64,000 nucleotides of DNA from Leucobacter edaphi (GTDB lineage Bacteria > Actinomycetota > Actinomycetes > Actinomycetales > Microbacteriaceae): assembly GCF_016522535.1 (NCBI RefSeq), contig NZ_JAEHOI010000005.1:1-64000 (forward strand). Direction: 5' to 3'. The notes under the pieces were generated by a model, which saw only the letters and a list, made by a program, of their open reading frames with translations, did not search any database and was not told where the DNA came from. Below, one piece after another: positions 1 to 8,627 of this stretch (position 1 is the first letter of the stretch; every line of letters begins with the position of its first letter). Position numbers and translations under genes: made by a program.

Positions 1-216
1 CCAACACCCAAACAGGATGCCAGGGATAAAAAATTTGGCATTTGACAATCAAGTGCACACTATTGAGTTCTCAAAGACCAGACACCACCCGTCAACCCCA
101 ACCAAGGAGCCTCCGAGAAGCTACTGTCTCGCCGAGGTCATTCTGACCTCAGAAGCGCAAGCTAAGTGCCGGACCGTGTTTCCCAGTCCGGCTGCGTCGC
201 GCTGACAAGGGAATAC
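1..216 (-). promoter_or_regulatory. rRNA operon leader, reading out of the left edge
   Basis: Read on the minus strand, positions 75 to 56 give TTTGAGAACTCAATAGTGTG. As I know it, this is the conserved boxA-type antitermination and processing motif of actinobacterial rRNA operon leaders. No protein gene is credible here and base composition is less GC-rich than the neighbouring genes. The 16S gene should begin shortly beyond position 1, transcribed leftwards. The rRNA gene itself is outside the window, so this rests on the motif plus the promoter at 217-245. Confidence 0.7.
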
Positions 217-245
217 ATTACGCCGATGGGCAGGGCAGGGCAAGT
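217..245 (-). promoter_or_regulatory. Probable promoter of the leftward rRNA operon
   Basis: On the minus strand TTGCCC (245-240) and TAATGT (222-217) are separated by exactly 17 bases, upstream of the boxA-like leader. Further upstream on that strand, GCCCGTTTCCCGGGCG occurs twice (251-266 and 368-383). These copies could be upstream activating or duplicated promoter-proximal elements; their role is unknown. Confidence 0.5.
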
Positions 246-497
246 AGTGCCCGTTTCCCGGGCGTGTCTCCGCATGATTCCGCCATTTTTACATACGGGG
301 CTGATTTGGCCAGTGGGCGGCCCCCAGGGTGAAAAGACGTTCAAACTGCCCTCATCATGCGGTTACCGCCCGTTTCCCGGGCGTTTCCTCGGGCGGCACC
401 CCGGGGAGATCGCGCAGCGCGGGAGATCAGCGGTGGCCGAAAACAGCAGCGGGCGGGATCAGAGGCGCGCGAGATCAGCGGTGCCCGGGAACAAAGA
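246..497. other. Intergenic region with repeats, no gene seen
   Basis: This stretch lies between the rRNA promoter and the terminator of the hydroxyacid dehydrogenase gene. It holds the two GCCCGTTTCCCGGGCG copies and a short repeated AGATCAGCGGTG element near 423-485. Reading frames through it are arginine-rich shadow frames with no recognisable domain. Confidence 0.5.
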
Positions 498-527
498 ACG
501 CCTCCATCGCAGTATCGGTGGAGGCGT
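498..527 (-). terminator. Hairpin terminator after the 2-hydroxyacid dehydrogenase gene
   Basis: ACGCCTCCA (498-506) pairs with TGGAGGCGT (519-527), and the pairing extends inward through TCG/CGG with one G-T pair. It lies 57 bases past the stop codon at 584 on the minus strand. There is no long U tract, as is usual in high-GC actinobacteria. Confidence 0.55.
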
Positions 528-583
528 CCTCTGTCAGTCGGGTGCCGGGGATCTCCTCCCCGCGAGGGAGAGGAGGGCCCGGC

Positions 584-1576
584 TCAGGATCGGAGCAGCG
601 GCTCCCGCTCCGTGCCCGGCACAACGGCCCGATCGAGCCGGCCAGCGCGCAGCCAGTGCAGCACGTTCCTGGCCGGGTCCACGGTGTAGTGCTCGAGGGA
701 TCCCTCGGAGAGGAAAGCAACGTGCGGGGTCACCAGCATGCGCTCGTGCACGCGGAAGGGATCGTCGCTGGCCGGGGGCTCCCCCTCGAGCACGTCGACG
801 GCGGCACCGCGCAGCTGACCCGAGGCCAGCGCGTCCCGCAGGGCAGCTGAGTCGACGAGCTCCCCGCGCGAGACGTTGATGAGCGAGGATCCCGGACGCA
901 TGGCCGCGATGGCGGCCGCGTCGATGGATCCCGCGGTCTCGGGCGTGAGGGGCATATGGAGGGAGAGGATGTCCGACTCGGCGATCAGTTCCTCGCGCGT
1001 CACGAGCTCGACCCCGTCCACGGGACCGGTGACGAAGGGATCGTGGGCGATCACCCTGCCGAACGCGGGGGCGGCGATCTCGGCGAAGCGACGGGCGATC
1101 CTGCCGAAGCCGAAGAGCCCGAGCGTGAGCGTCGAGAGGCGACGCGGCACGGCGCTCACGTCGTCCGTCCAGCCGCCAGCTGCGGTCACCGCGAGGCTGC
1201 CGCGGAGATCCCGCTCGAGGGCGAGGGCGAGGGTGAGGGCGTGGGCCGCGACCTCCTCGGTGGCGGCGTCGACGAGGTTCACGATCCAGATGCCGCGACG
1301 TTCGGCCTCGGCGCGATCGATCATGTCGAAGCCGGCGCTCATCGTCGCGATGACGCCCACCTCGGGGAGACGGTCGAGCAGCGGCTTGTCGATGCGGGCG
1401 TAGCCGACCACGAGGGCAGCGGCGCGCTCGGCACCGGCGGGGAGATTCTGCGGCTCGCCCTCGCGGGTGGGGAGGGCGGCGAGGATCGTGTCGCAGCCGG
1501 CCTCCTCAAGGAGGGCGCGACCGGGACGCGGATCGAGGTCCGTCTCATCGGTGAAGAGGACGAGCGGGCGGGTCAT
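584..1576 (-). CDS. D-isomer-specific 2-hydroxyacid dehydrogenase
   Basis: This 330-residue cytoplasmic oxidoreductase is of the NAD(P)-dependent D-2-hydroxyacid dehydrogenase family, which reduces 2-oxoacids or oxidises 2-hydroxyacids. The Rossmann motif GLFGFGRI lies at 153-160, the substrate-binding arginine in NVSRGELVD around 234-242, the conserved Glu in DVLEGEP at 261-267, and the catalytic His in VTPHV near 285. The ATG at 1576 is chosen because it overlaps the stop of the upstream ThDP gene by 4 bases (ATGA) and begins the conserved fold; the frame is open further upstream but only as arginine-rich shadow. Coupling to a ThDP enzyme suggests that a 2-oxoacid or hydroxyacid intermediate is shared. 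The exact substrate cannot be read from sequence. Confidence 0.88.
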   Translation of the reverse strand: MTRPLVLFTDETDLDPRPGRALLEEAGCDTILAALPTREGEPQNLPAGAERAAALVVGYARIDKPLLDRLPEVGVIATMSAGFDMIDRAEAERRGIWIVNLVDAATEEVAAHALTLALALERDLRGSLAVTAAGGWTDDVSAVPRRLSTLTLGLFGFGRIARRFAEIAAPAFGRVIAHDPFVTGPVDGVELVTREELIAESDILSLHMPLTPETAGSIDAAAIAAMRPGSSLINVSRGELVDSAALRDALASGQLRGAAVDVLEGEPPASDDPFRVHERMLVTPHVAFLSEGSLEHYTVDPARNVLHWLRAGRLDRAVVPGTEREPLLRS

Positions 1577-3309
1577 GCGGGCACCTCCGTCGCGGCGCCG
1601 CCGGCGAGGCGGTCGAGATGGGTCGGCGCGAAGAGCCCGAGCACGGCGGGAAGCACGACGACGCGGGGGCCACCCGCGGCGAGCGCGCGGGCCACGGCCG
1701 CGGGCGCCTCCTCCATGCTCGTGAGCTCGGCGGGGATCCCGAAGGACTCGGCGAGCGCGACGTAGTTCGGTCGGGTGAGTTCGGTCGCGGTGGCCGCTCC
1801 GAACGCTCCCTCCATGTATTCGCGGAGCACGCCGTATCCGCCGTCGTCGACGATCAGCCACACGACCGGGAGGTCGTGCTGCGCCGCGACCGCGAGCTCG
1901 GCGATGCCGTAGAGGGCGCCGCCGTCGCCGGACACCGCGAGCACGGATCCGTTCTCGCCACGCTCGCGGCGGCCGAAGGCGGCACCGAGCGCGGCGGGCA
2001 GTCCGTAGCCGAGGCCGCCGGCGCCCTGAGCCGACGGCGACTCCGCCTCGCGCGGATCCCAGAAGGACCAGCCCCAGTAGGCGAGGATCGTCATGTCCCA
2101 GAACACGGGGGTCGCTGCAGGCACGGCCTCGCGTAGGCCGCGGAGCAGCGCGAGCTCCGCGTCGAAGCCCTGTCCCTCGACGCGTGCGAGCACAGTGTCG
2201 AGGAGGGCGCCGATGCGGGCGAGGGATGCGGCGCGACGCTCCGGATCGGACTCGCGTCCGAGCCCGGCCACGGCGGCGTCGAGGGCGGCGAGCGCGGGCT
2301 TCGCGTCGGCGTGGATCCCGATCCCGGCGTGATTCGAGCCGATCTTGCCGAGGTCGGCCTCGATCTGGATCACCCGGCCCGCCGGCCGGAAGGTGTGGTA
2401 GTTGCTGGAGAGCTCGCCGACGCCGCTGCCCACAATGAGCAGAACGTCAGCGTCTTCGAGGAACTCGGTCGTCGCGATGTCCTCGACCCAGGATCGCGCG
2501 GAAAGCTCGTGCGACCAGGGCATCGCGTTCTTGCCGCTGAAGGTCGTGACGACGGGGGCGTCGAGCCGCTCTGCGAGCGCGCGGAGCTCATCAGCGGCTC
2601 CCGCGCGCGTGACACCGCCGCCGGCGTAGATGACGGGGCGCTCGGCGTTCGCGAGCACCTCGGCGGCGAGGCCGATCGAGGCCGGGATCGGGAGCAGCGG
2701 CGCGGGCGCCGGATCGAGGTCCCCAGCGGCGAGCGCGGGAACCTCGGCGGAGGCGTCCGCGAGCAGGATGTCCTGCGGCACCTCGACGAGCACGGGTCCG
2801 CGGGGCGCGGTGTCTGCGATCCGCCAGGCCTCGGCGATCGCGGTGGGGATCTGGCTCAGCGTGCGCACCGTGACGACGTGCTTCACGACGCCGCGGAACG
2901 AGTCCGACTGCTGCGGCAGCTCGTGCAGGTAGCCGTGCCGGCCGCCGCCGAGGCCCGCGACCGGAATCTGCGCGCTGATCGCGAGCACCGGGATCGAGGA
3001 GGCCGCGGCCTCCTGCAGCGCCGCAAGTGAGGTGAGGGCGCCGGGACCGGTCGAGAGGAGCAGCGGCGCCACTCCCCCGGTGACGCGGGCGAGGCCGTCG
3101 GCCATGAAGCCGGCGTTGTTCTCGACGCGGGCGCTGAGATAGGCGATGTCGGATCGGCGGAGCGCGTCGAACAGGCCGAGCGCGTGCTGGCCCGGCAGGC
3201 CGACGACGGCGCGGGCGCCGAGCGCGATCAGCGATTCGAGCACGACGTCGCCGCCGATGCGGGCGCCGCGATCCTCCGCGGGAGCGGTGGGGGTGGACGG
3301 GGTGGTCAT
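1573..3309 (-). CDS. Thiamine-diphosphate-dependent enzyme, acetolactate synthase-like
   Basis: This 578-residue protein has the three-domain layout of ThDP enzymes such as acetolactate synthase, benzoylformate decarboxylase and glyoxylate carboligase. The cofactor-activating Glu is in ARVENNAGFMADG (Glu about 63), a central domain follows, and the ThDP/Mg motif starts with GDGGALYGIAE at about 461 and ends in VDDGGYG (487-493), where many relatives have NN in place of DD. ATG 3309 follows a clear GGAGGAG ribosome site. Its stop overlaps the start of the dehydrogenase gene by 4 bases, so the two are translationally coupled. It is probably a carboligase or decarboxylase acting on a 2-oxoacid taken up or produced nearby. 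It is not ilvB of branched-chain synthesis, because no small subunit or ilvC is adjacent. Confidence 0.82.
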   Translation of the reverse strand: MTTPSTPTAPAEDRGARIGGDVVLESLIALGARAVVGLPGQHALGLFDALRRSDIAYLSARVENNAGFMADGLARVTGGVAPLLLSTGPGALTSLAALQEAAASSIPVLAISAQIPVAGLGGGRHGYLHELPQQSDSFRGVVKHVVTVRTLSQIPTAIAEAWRIADTAPRGPVLVEVPQDILLADASAEVPALAAGDLDPAPAPLLPIPASIGLAAEVLANAERPVIYAGGGVTRAGAADELRALAERLDAPVVTTFSGKNAMPWSHELSARSWVEDIATTEFLEDADVLLIVGSGVGELSSNYHTFRPAGRVIQIEADLGKIGSNHAGIGIHADAKPALAALDAAVAGLGRESDPERRAASLARIGALLDTVLARVEGQGFDAELALLRGLREAVPAATPVFWDMTILAYWGWSFWDPREAESPSAQGAGGLGYGLPAALGAAFGRRERGENGSVLAVSGDGGALYGIAELAVAAQHDLPVVWLIVDDGGYGVLREYMEGAFGAATATELTRPNYVALAESFGIPAELTSMEEAPAAVARALAAGGPRVVVLPAVLGLFAPTHLDRLAGGAATEVPA

Positions 3310-3365
3310 CTTCTCCTCCTGAGGGGGTGTCGATGGCACTCGTTTCGCGGGCGTGCCCTCCGTGG

Positions 3366-3394
3366 GTGCGGGCCCGGATCACCCGGGCCCGCAC
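3366..3394 (-). terminator. Hairpin between symporter and ThDP genes
   Basis: GTGCGGGCCCGG (3366-3377) and CCGGGCCCGCAC (3383-3394) form a 12-bp perfect stem just past the symporter stop at 3407. It probably ends or attenuates the symporter transcript ahead of the ThDP gene at 3309. Confidence 0.55.
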
Positions 3395-3406
3395 ACCGAG
3401 ATTCGG

Positions 3407-4900
3407 TTAGTGCGCGACCTCGTCGTAGACGACGTCGTTGACGGCGGTCCGATCGTCGAGGCTGAGGCGCGTGTTCCACTCCTCGAGCACCGGCGCGGGC
3501 GTCGGCTTCGTGGCGAGGCTGACCGCGACATAGGTGATGAGCGAGGCGAGCAGGCTGAAGTAGATCGGCTCGTTCGCCAGGACGCCCCAGATGAACATCG
3601 AGATCACGACGACGATCGTGCCGACGAGCATGCTCGCGAGGGCGCCCACGCGGGTGCCGCGCTTCCAGAACAGGCCGCCGACGATCGCGACGAGCAGGCC
3701 GCCGACCAGGATGTCGTAGGCCACGGTGAGCGCCGCGACGACGTCGGTGACGACCGAGGCGATGATCATCGTGATCGCGGACAGGGCGAAGATGGTGATC
3801 CGGTAGCTCCAGAGGTTGTCGCCGCCGACGTGCCCGTCGTGCAGGACGGCCTCCTTGCCTTTGATCCCGAACGCGCGCTTGATCGAGGGCAGCAGGTCCG
3901 TGGTGAAGACGGTGGCCGAGGCGATGAGCGAGCCGGAGGCCGTCGACATCATGGCCGACAGCGCCGCTGCGAGCACGAGGCCGCGGACGCCGGGCGGGAG
4001 CATCTCCTGCGCCATGAACGCGAACGCGTCGTTGCGGTTCTCGAGATCCGGGAAGAGCACGCGGGCGGCCATACCGATCACGGCGCCGGCGATCGCGTAG
4101 AGGAGGCAGTAGATGCCCGACGAAATGCCGCCCCACTTCGCGACGCGCGGGGTGCGCGCGGTCACGACGCGCTGCCAGATGTCCTGGCCGATCAGGAGGC
4201 CGAGGGTGTAGACGATGATGTAGGTCACGATCGTCATGCCGCCGATGGACCAGGGCGAGTAGAAGGAGTCGGCGAGGCGCTCGCGCATGCCGGAGAAGCC
4301 GCCCGCCTGGGTGACGGCGATGGGGAGCAGCAGGACGAACATGCCGATCGACTTGATGACGAACTGCACGACGTCGGTCATGGTGATCGACCACATGCCG
4401 CCCATGATCGAGTAGATCGCGACGATCGTGCCGCCGATGACGACGCCCCACACGTTCGACAGGCCGAATAGCACGTGGAAGATCGTCGCGTAGGCGAGCG
4501 TCGACGTGACCGTGAGCATGAGCGTGTAGAGGAACATGACGATGCCCGAGATCAGGCCGTTCTTTCCGCCGTAGCGGAGATCGAGCATCTCGGTGACCGT
4601 GTAGACCTTGAGCTTCACGATGCGCTTCGCGAGGAACGCGCTCAGCACGAGGATGCCGAGGCCGATCGCGACGACGAGCCACGCGCCCGAGAGGCCGTAC
4701 TGCCAGCCGAGGCCGATGCCGCCGACGGTCGAGGCGCCGCCGAGCACGATCGCGGACATGGCGCCCGAGTACATGAAGCCGCCGAGGCGACGGCCGGCGA
4801 CGAGGTAGTCGCTCTTCGACTTGGTGCGGCGCATGCCCCAATATCCGACACCCAGGATGCCGAGGAGGTAGACCCCCATGATGATGTAGTCCAGGACCAC
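3407..4900 (-). CDS. Sodium:solute symporter family permease
   Basis: This 497-residue polytopic inner-membrane protein belongs to the sodium/solute symporter (SSS) family, which includes the proline, pantothenate and sialic acid transporters. It starts with a hydrophobic helix (YIIMGVYLLGILGVGYWGM) followed by the SSS-typical SDYLVAGRRLGG segment around 35-46. Roughly 13 hydrophobic stretches follow, and the length is normal for the family. GTG 4900 is chosen because GGAGG lies 5 bases upstream and the fold begins there; the long upstream extension is low-complexity shadow. It is divergent from a PucR regulator with an inverted repeat between them, so it is probably controlled by that regulator. 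The substrate is unknown; an organic acid or guanidino compound would fit the neighbours. Confidence 0.85.
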   Translation of the reverse strand: MVLDYIIMGVYLLGILGVGYWGMRRTKSKSDYLVAGRRLGGFMYSGAMSAIVLGGASTVGGIGLGWQYGLSGAWLVVAIGLGILVLSAFLAKRIVKLKVYTVTEMLDLRYGGKNGLISGIVMFLYTLMLTVTSTLAYATIFHVLFGLSNVWGVVIGGTIVAIYSIMGGMWSITMTDVVQFVIKSIGMFVLLLPIAVTQAGGFSGMRERLADSFYSPWSIGGMTIVTYIIVYTLGLLIGQDIWQRVVTARTPRVAKWGGISSGIYCLLYAIAGAVIGMAARVLFPDLENRNDAFAFMAQEMLPPGVRGLVLAAALSAMMSTASGSLIASATVFTTDLLPSIKRAFGIKGKEAVLHDGHVGGDNLWSYRITIFALSAITMIIASVVTDVVAALTVAYDILVGGLLVAIVGGLFWKRGTRVGALASMLVGTIVVVISMFIWGVLANEPIYFSLLASLITYVAVSLATKPTPAPVLEEWNTRLSLDDRTAVNDVVYDEVAH

Positions 4901-5012
4901 AGTGTCCTCCAGTGCGAGTGATCGAGTCTCGGCGCCGATGCCCGCGATCCATGCGGCGCTGCTTGTGCATGTCCGAACGTAGTCCCGGGCGCGTCGATCG
5001 GCCCGGGCCGTT

Positions 5013-5031
5013 TTATCCTGATTGTTGATAA
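5013..5031. promoter_or_regulatory. Candidate PucR operator
   Basis: TTATC (5013-5017) and GATAA (5027-5031) form an inverted repeat with 9 bases between, in the AT-rich centre of the 169-bp gap separating the divergent symporter and PucR genes. The position suits a site controlling both genes. The assignment is from location and symmetry only. Confidence 0.3.
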
Positions 5032-5069
5032 TCTGAGGCGAAATGTCCCAACGATGAGGAGATCCGCCC

Positions 5070-6794
5070 ATGGTGCCCCAGCAGCCCGTTCGGGATCGGG
5101 CCTCCGTCCCGCTCGCCACACTCCTCGACGAGCCGACCTTTGCGGCCTCGCTCCTCTCTCCGGCACCCGAGGCGCTCGCCGACGATCCCGCACTCGCGGA
5201 GCGAATCCGCAACGCCCCGGTCGCATCGACGATCGTGATCGAACTCGACGATCCGGGCGCCTACATGACCCCGGGAGACCTGCTCCTGATCACGGGACTC
5301 GCGATCACCGGAGACGCCGCAGCGGACGCCGCGTACGCGCAGCGGCTCCACGCGGCCGGCGTCTCCGCGCTCGTGTTCGGCCTCGAACCCGTGCACGCCC
5401 GCGTGCCGGAATCACTCGTGCGGGCGTGCCGCGACCTGGACTTCCCGCTCGTCGTGCTGCCGCCGCCGATCTACTTTGCCGCCGTCACGAGCCACCTCAA
5501 CCGCGCCCTCGAGACCGAGCGGACCCGGGCCCTCGAAGCGATGAACACGGTGGCGCGCCGCCTCACCGAGGCCACCATGCAGCACCGTCCCGCCCAGCGG
5601 CTCGTCGACGAGCTCGCGCGCGAGGGAACGGGCTGGGCGATGCTGCGCATGGACGACGAGGTGTATCTCGGCGGGACCGTACCGGAAGGGGTCGATCTCG
5701 ACGCGCTCACCGGAGACCTGCGGGATCGCCTGCACGCCCCGGGCGGCACGCGCAGGGCGGGGCAGCCGGCGTTCACCACCGTTGCGGTGCCGGATCCCGG
5801 TGCGGCGGCGGGGGCCGGTGGGTCGGGTTCGCCTCACAGCGGCGACTACGCGGGCGGCGGCGCGATCAGCGGCGGCGTCGAACACGAGGTGGCCGCGGTC
5901 GAAACCACCCCGCATCGCGGGCGCGCTCGCGGCGGCAGCGCGATCCTCGCCCTGGGCCGATCGCCCCGGCTCACCCGCACGGACCTCACCGCGCTGCAGC
6001 TCGCGGCGAACCTCGTGGGCCTGATCCTGCAGCTTCCCGCCGCGCAGTCCATGGCGGTCGACCAGCTCCTCATGCACTTCATGATCGAGACGAGCGGCAC
6101 CCGGATCGCGGGCGCGGATCGGGATCGTTTCGCTCGCCTCGTCGCGAACTCGCTCGGCGGCGCGAAGCACGCGCACGCGGTCGTGGCGATCCGCGATCCG
6201 GGTCGCCAGATCGGCTCGGATCCCGTGGCCGATGGCGGCACCGTCGCCTCGGATGCCGTGTGGCTTCGCAGGCTCCTCCACACCCCGTTCGTCGAGCACC
6301 GGGCGAAGCGGCTGCGCGCGTTCACCGCTGGCCCGCCGCGTCCCTCCGAGCTCGCGCTCGCGAGGGAGCTCGGCTGGCTCCTCGCCGTGAGCTCGGCCCA
6401 CGACTTCGGAGAGCTGCCCGCCGCTATGCGCGAGGCGGAGGAGCTGGCGCGCGCCGCAGCCCACCTCGGCCATCACATCGACGGCGTAGCTGCACCAGCA
6501 GAGGCCGCCTGGCCGCTCGGCGCCGCCGCGGACCCTGTGGTCGCGCGCGCGGCCGCGGCGCACTGGCTCGCCCCGCTCTCCGGTCCTGATCAGGAGGAGG
6601 TTCGCGAGGTGCTCACGGCGTGGCTCCGCGCGCACGGCTCCTGGGACCGCGCCGCCCGCGACCTCGACCTGCACCGCAACACGGTGCGCCGCAGGGTTGC
6701 TGAGGCGCGCGCCCTGCTCGGACGCGACCTCGACGACCCGCTCGAGCGGGCACGGATCCTGCTCGCTCTCACCGCGCTCCAGAGCGACGCCTGA
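5070..6794 (+). CDS. PucR-family transcriptional regulator
   Basis: This 574-residue cytoplasmic regulator has an N-terminal PucR-type ligand-sensing domain (about 15-130, with the typical MTPGDLLLITGLAI stretch near 66-79), a middle region, and a C-terminal PucR HTH near 507-570 containing SWDRAARDLDLHRNTVRRRV. Known relatives control purine, amino acid and other nitrogen-source catabolic genes. AGGAG lies about 9 bases before ATG 5070. It is divergent from the symporter gene and followed by a strong terminator, so it is monocistronic. The likely target is the symporter, and perhaps the ThDP/dehydrogenase pair. The effector is unknown. A Gly/Ala/Arg-rich linker around 245-300 looks disordered. 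Confidence 0.87.
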   Translation: MVPQQPVRDRASVPLATLLDEPTFAASLLSPAPEALADDPALAERIRNAPVASTIVIELDDPGAYMTPGDLLLITGLAITGDAAADAAYAQRLHAAGVSALVFGLEPVHARVPESLVRACRDLDFPLVVLPPPIYFAAVTSHLNRALETERTRALEAMNTVARRLTEATMQHRPAQRLVDELAREGTGWAMLRMDDEVYLGGTVPEGVDLDALTGDLRDRLHAPGGTRRAGQPAFTTVAVPDPGAAAGAGGSGSPHSGDYAGGGAISGGVEHEVAAVETTPHRGRARGGSAILALGRSPRLTRTDLTALQLAANLVGLILQLPAAQSMAVDQLLMHFMIETSGTRIAGADRDRFARLVANSLGGAKHAHAVVAIRDPGRQIGSDPVADGGTVASDAVWLRRLLHTPFVEHRAKRLRAFTAGPPRPSELALARELGWLLAVSSAHDFGELPAAMREAEELARAAAHLGHHIDGVAAPAEAAWPLGAAADPVVARAAAAHWLAPLSGPDQEEVREVLTAWLRAHGSWDRAARDLDLHRNTVRRRVAEARALLGRDLDDPLERARILLALTALQSDA

Positions 6795-6818
6795 GCCGCA
6801 CAGCCCCCCTTAAACGCG

Positions 6819-6872
6819 TCGATCCGCGCCGGAGCGGGCCCTCTGTGCAGGGACCGACCCGGCGCGGATCGA
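6819..6872. terminator. Bidirectional terminator between pucR-type and ureohydrolase genes
   Basis: TCGATCCGCGCCGG (6819-6832) pairs perfectly over 14 bp with CCGGCGCGGATCGA (6859-6872). It lies in the 97-bp gap between two convergent genes. Confidence 0.75.
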
Positions 6873-6891
6873 AGCGGGTGACGACTCGGCG

Positions 6892-7839
6892 TTAGCCGCG
6901 CGCAGCCATGGCGCTCACGAGCTCGTACACGACGTGGCTCGCGGCGACCGCGGTGATCTGGGCGTGGTCGTAGGCCGGGGCGACCTCGACGACGTCGGCG
7001 CCGACGATGTTGAGGTCGGCGAGGCCGCGGATCATGCGGAGCATCTCGCGGCTCGTGAGGCCGCCGGCCTCGGGCGTGCCGGTGCCGGGGGCGTGCGACG
7101 GGTCGAGCACGTCGATGTCGATCGAGATGTAGAGCGGCTTGTCGCCGACGCGCTTGCGGATCTTCTCGAGCGCGGCGGGCACGCCGTTCTCCTCGACGAA
7201 CTCCGTCGTGACGATCTGGAAGCCGAGCTCAACGTCGTCCTCGAGATCGCCCTTGCCGTAGAGCGGGCCGCGGATGCCGCCGTGCATCGAGGCGGTCATG
7301 TCGATCAGGCCCTCTTCGGAGGCGCGACGGAACGGGGTGCCGTGCGTCGTCGGGGCGCCGAAGTAGGTGTCCCAGGTGTCGAGGTGCGCGTCGAAGTGGA
7401 GGACGGCGACGGGGCCGTGCTTCTTGTTGATCGCGCGGAGCAGCGGGAGGGCGATCGTGTGGTCGCCGCCGATCGTGACGATCTTGTCGACCTTCTCGCC
7501 GAGCTCGGTCGCCGCGGCGTCGATCTGGTCGACCGCCTCGGTCAGGTTGAACGGGTTGGCGACGATGTCACCAGCGTCGACGACCTGCTTGAGCTGGAAG
7601 GGGGACACGTCCTGCGCCGGGTTGTAGGGGCGCAGGAGGCGCGAAGCCTCGCGCACGTGCGCGGGACCGAAGCGGGCGCCGGGGCGGAAGCTCACGCCAG
7701 TGTCGAACGGCACGCCGACGACGGCGATGTCGGCCGAGGGCACATCCTCGATCCGCGGCAGCTTTGCGAAGGTCGCGATACCGGCGTAGCGCGGCGTCAG
7801 GCTCGCGTCGACCGGGCCCTGAGGGGTGTGTTCCGTCAC
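6892..7839 (-). CDS. speB: Agmatinase / guanidino-acid ureohydrolase
   Basis: This 315-residue cytoplasmic enzyme is of the ureohydrolase family, which hydrolyses a guanidino group to urea using two Mn ions. The metal-binding motifs are all present: GGDHT at 124-128, FDAHLD at 149-154, and [16 protein letters not shown] at 239-254 followed by TPEAGG. GTG 7839 is preferred because GAGGATGAGG precedes it, and the motifs then fall at usual distances for a roughly 315-residue enzyme. Agmatine, guanidinobutyrate and guanidinopropionate are all possible substrates; motifs alone do not separate them. It is divergent from an XRE-cupin gene, with a strong promoter and an inverted repeat between them. 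Confidence 0.85.
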   Translation of the reverse strand: MTEHTPQGPVDASLTPRYAGIATFAKLPRIEDVPSADIAVVGVPFDTGVSFRPGARFGPAHVREASRLLRPYNPAQDVSPFQLKQVVDAGDIVANPFNLTEAVDQIDAAATELGEKVDKIVTIGGDHTIALPLLRAINKKHGPVAVLHFDAHLDTWDTYFGAPTTHGTPFRRASEEGLIDMTASMHGGIRGPLYGKGDLEDDVELGFQIVTTEFVEENGVPAALEKIRKRVGDKPLYISIDIDVLDPSHAPGTGTPEAGGLTSREMLRMIRGLADLNIVGADVVEVAPAYDHAQITAVAASHVVYELVSAMAARG

Positions 7840-7874
7840 GATGTCCTCATCCTCTCTAAGTTGTCTGACAGTAA

Positions 7875-7893
7875 ACCAATGAAATCTATTGGT
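7875..7893. promoter_or_regulatory. Candidate operator for the XRE-cupin regulator
   Basis: ACCAAT (7875-7880) and ATTGGT (7888-7893) are perfect inverted arms around a 7-base spacer. The repeat lies between the ureohydrolase promoter (7906-7935) and its start codon, where a bound repressor would block transcription. Symmetry and position are seen; the protein partner is inferred from the adjacent regulator gene. Confidence 0.45.
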
Positions 7894-7905
7894 GAACTCA
7901 CGAAC

Positions 7906-7935
7906 ACTATAGGCTGGTCGGAGCGACGCGGTCAA
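7906..7935 (-). promoter_or_regulatory. Promoter of the ureohydrolase gene
   Basis: On the minus strand TTGACC (7935-7930) and TATAGT (7911-7906) are separated by 18 bases, close to the housekeeping sigma consensus. Transcription would start near 7899, giving a leader of about 60 bases that contains the ACCAAT/ATTGGT repeat. Confidence 0.55.
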
Positions 7936-8045
7936 TGCGAGGCGCTGCGCCGAATCACCGCGCGTGATCAGTGCTTTCCGCGCGACACCCTGAGAAGCCC
8001 CGCGAGCTCCCGCGAAGCGAGCCGAGCAGCGAAAGGCGGTGCACC

Positions 8046-8627
8046 GTGCGACCGATCCACCCCACCGCGGCCGAGACCCCGATCAGGATCGGGGCGCGCC
8101 TGCGCGCCTCACGCCGCGCTCAGGGCCTCACCCTCGAACAGCTCGCCACGGCCTCGGGCCTCACGAAGGGTTTCATCAGCCGGATCGAGCGCGACGAGAC
8201 GATGCCGAGCGTGCCCACGCTCGTGCAGATCTGCCAGGCGCTTTCCCTCCCGATCGGGAACCTCTTCGAGGAGCCCGACACGCAGCTCATCAAGCGCGCA
8301 GACGCGCCCCGTATCAACATGGGCGGCATCGGCGCCGACGAGCGCCTCGTCACGCCCCGCTCCGAGGACGCGGTACAGGTGCTGCGCTCCACCCTCGCTC
8401 CGCACGCCAACGGCGGCGACGACCTCTACACCGTGAACTGCGAGGTCGAGGCGCTGCACGTCGTGTCGGGCGCGGTCGAGATCGTGCTCGCGGATCGGCG
8501 AGTCGCGCTCGAGGCCGACGACACCCTGACCTTCCCAGGACGCACCCCGCACACGTGGGTCACCGGCGAGACGGGCGCCGAAGTGGTCTGGGTTCTCGTA
8601 CCCGCAGCCTGGAGTGGATCAGCATGA
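8046..8627 (+). CDS. XRE-family regulator with C-terminal cupin domain
   Basis: This 193-residue DNA-binding protein has an HTH_XRE domain at about 13-70 ([21 protein letters not shown] and [19 protein letters not shown]) and a cupin sensor domain at about 110-188 with [17 protein letters not shown] and [10 protein letters not shown]. Such regulators usually repress small catabolic operons, often polyamine or amino acid related, and bind an effector in the cupin barrel. GTG 8046 with GGCGGTG upstream starts just before the HTH; a longer upstream start would add only low-complexity residues. Its stop overlaps the next gene by 4 bases (ATGA). Probable targets are its own operon and the divergent ureohydrolase gene. 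Confidence 0.85.
   Translation: MRPIHPTAAETPIRIGARLRASRRAQGLTLEQLATASGLTKGFISRIERDETMPSVPTLVQICQALSLPIGNLFEEPDTQLIKRADAPRINMGGIGADERLVTPRSEDAVQVLRSTLAPHANGGDDLYTVNCEVEALHVVSGAVEIVLADRRVALEADDTLTFPGRTPHTWVTGETGAEVVWVLVPAAWSGSA

Noticed and set aside
2591-3394. Arginine-rich 267-codon minus-strand frame
   Set aside because: It is fully overlapped by the ThDP enzyme gene in another frame; composition is that of a shadow frame.
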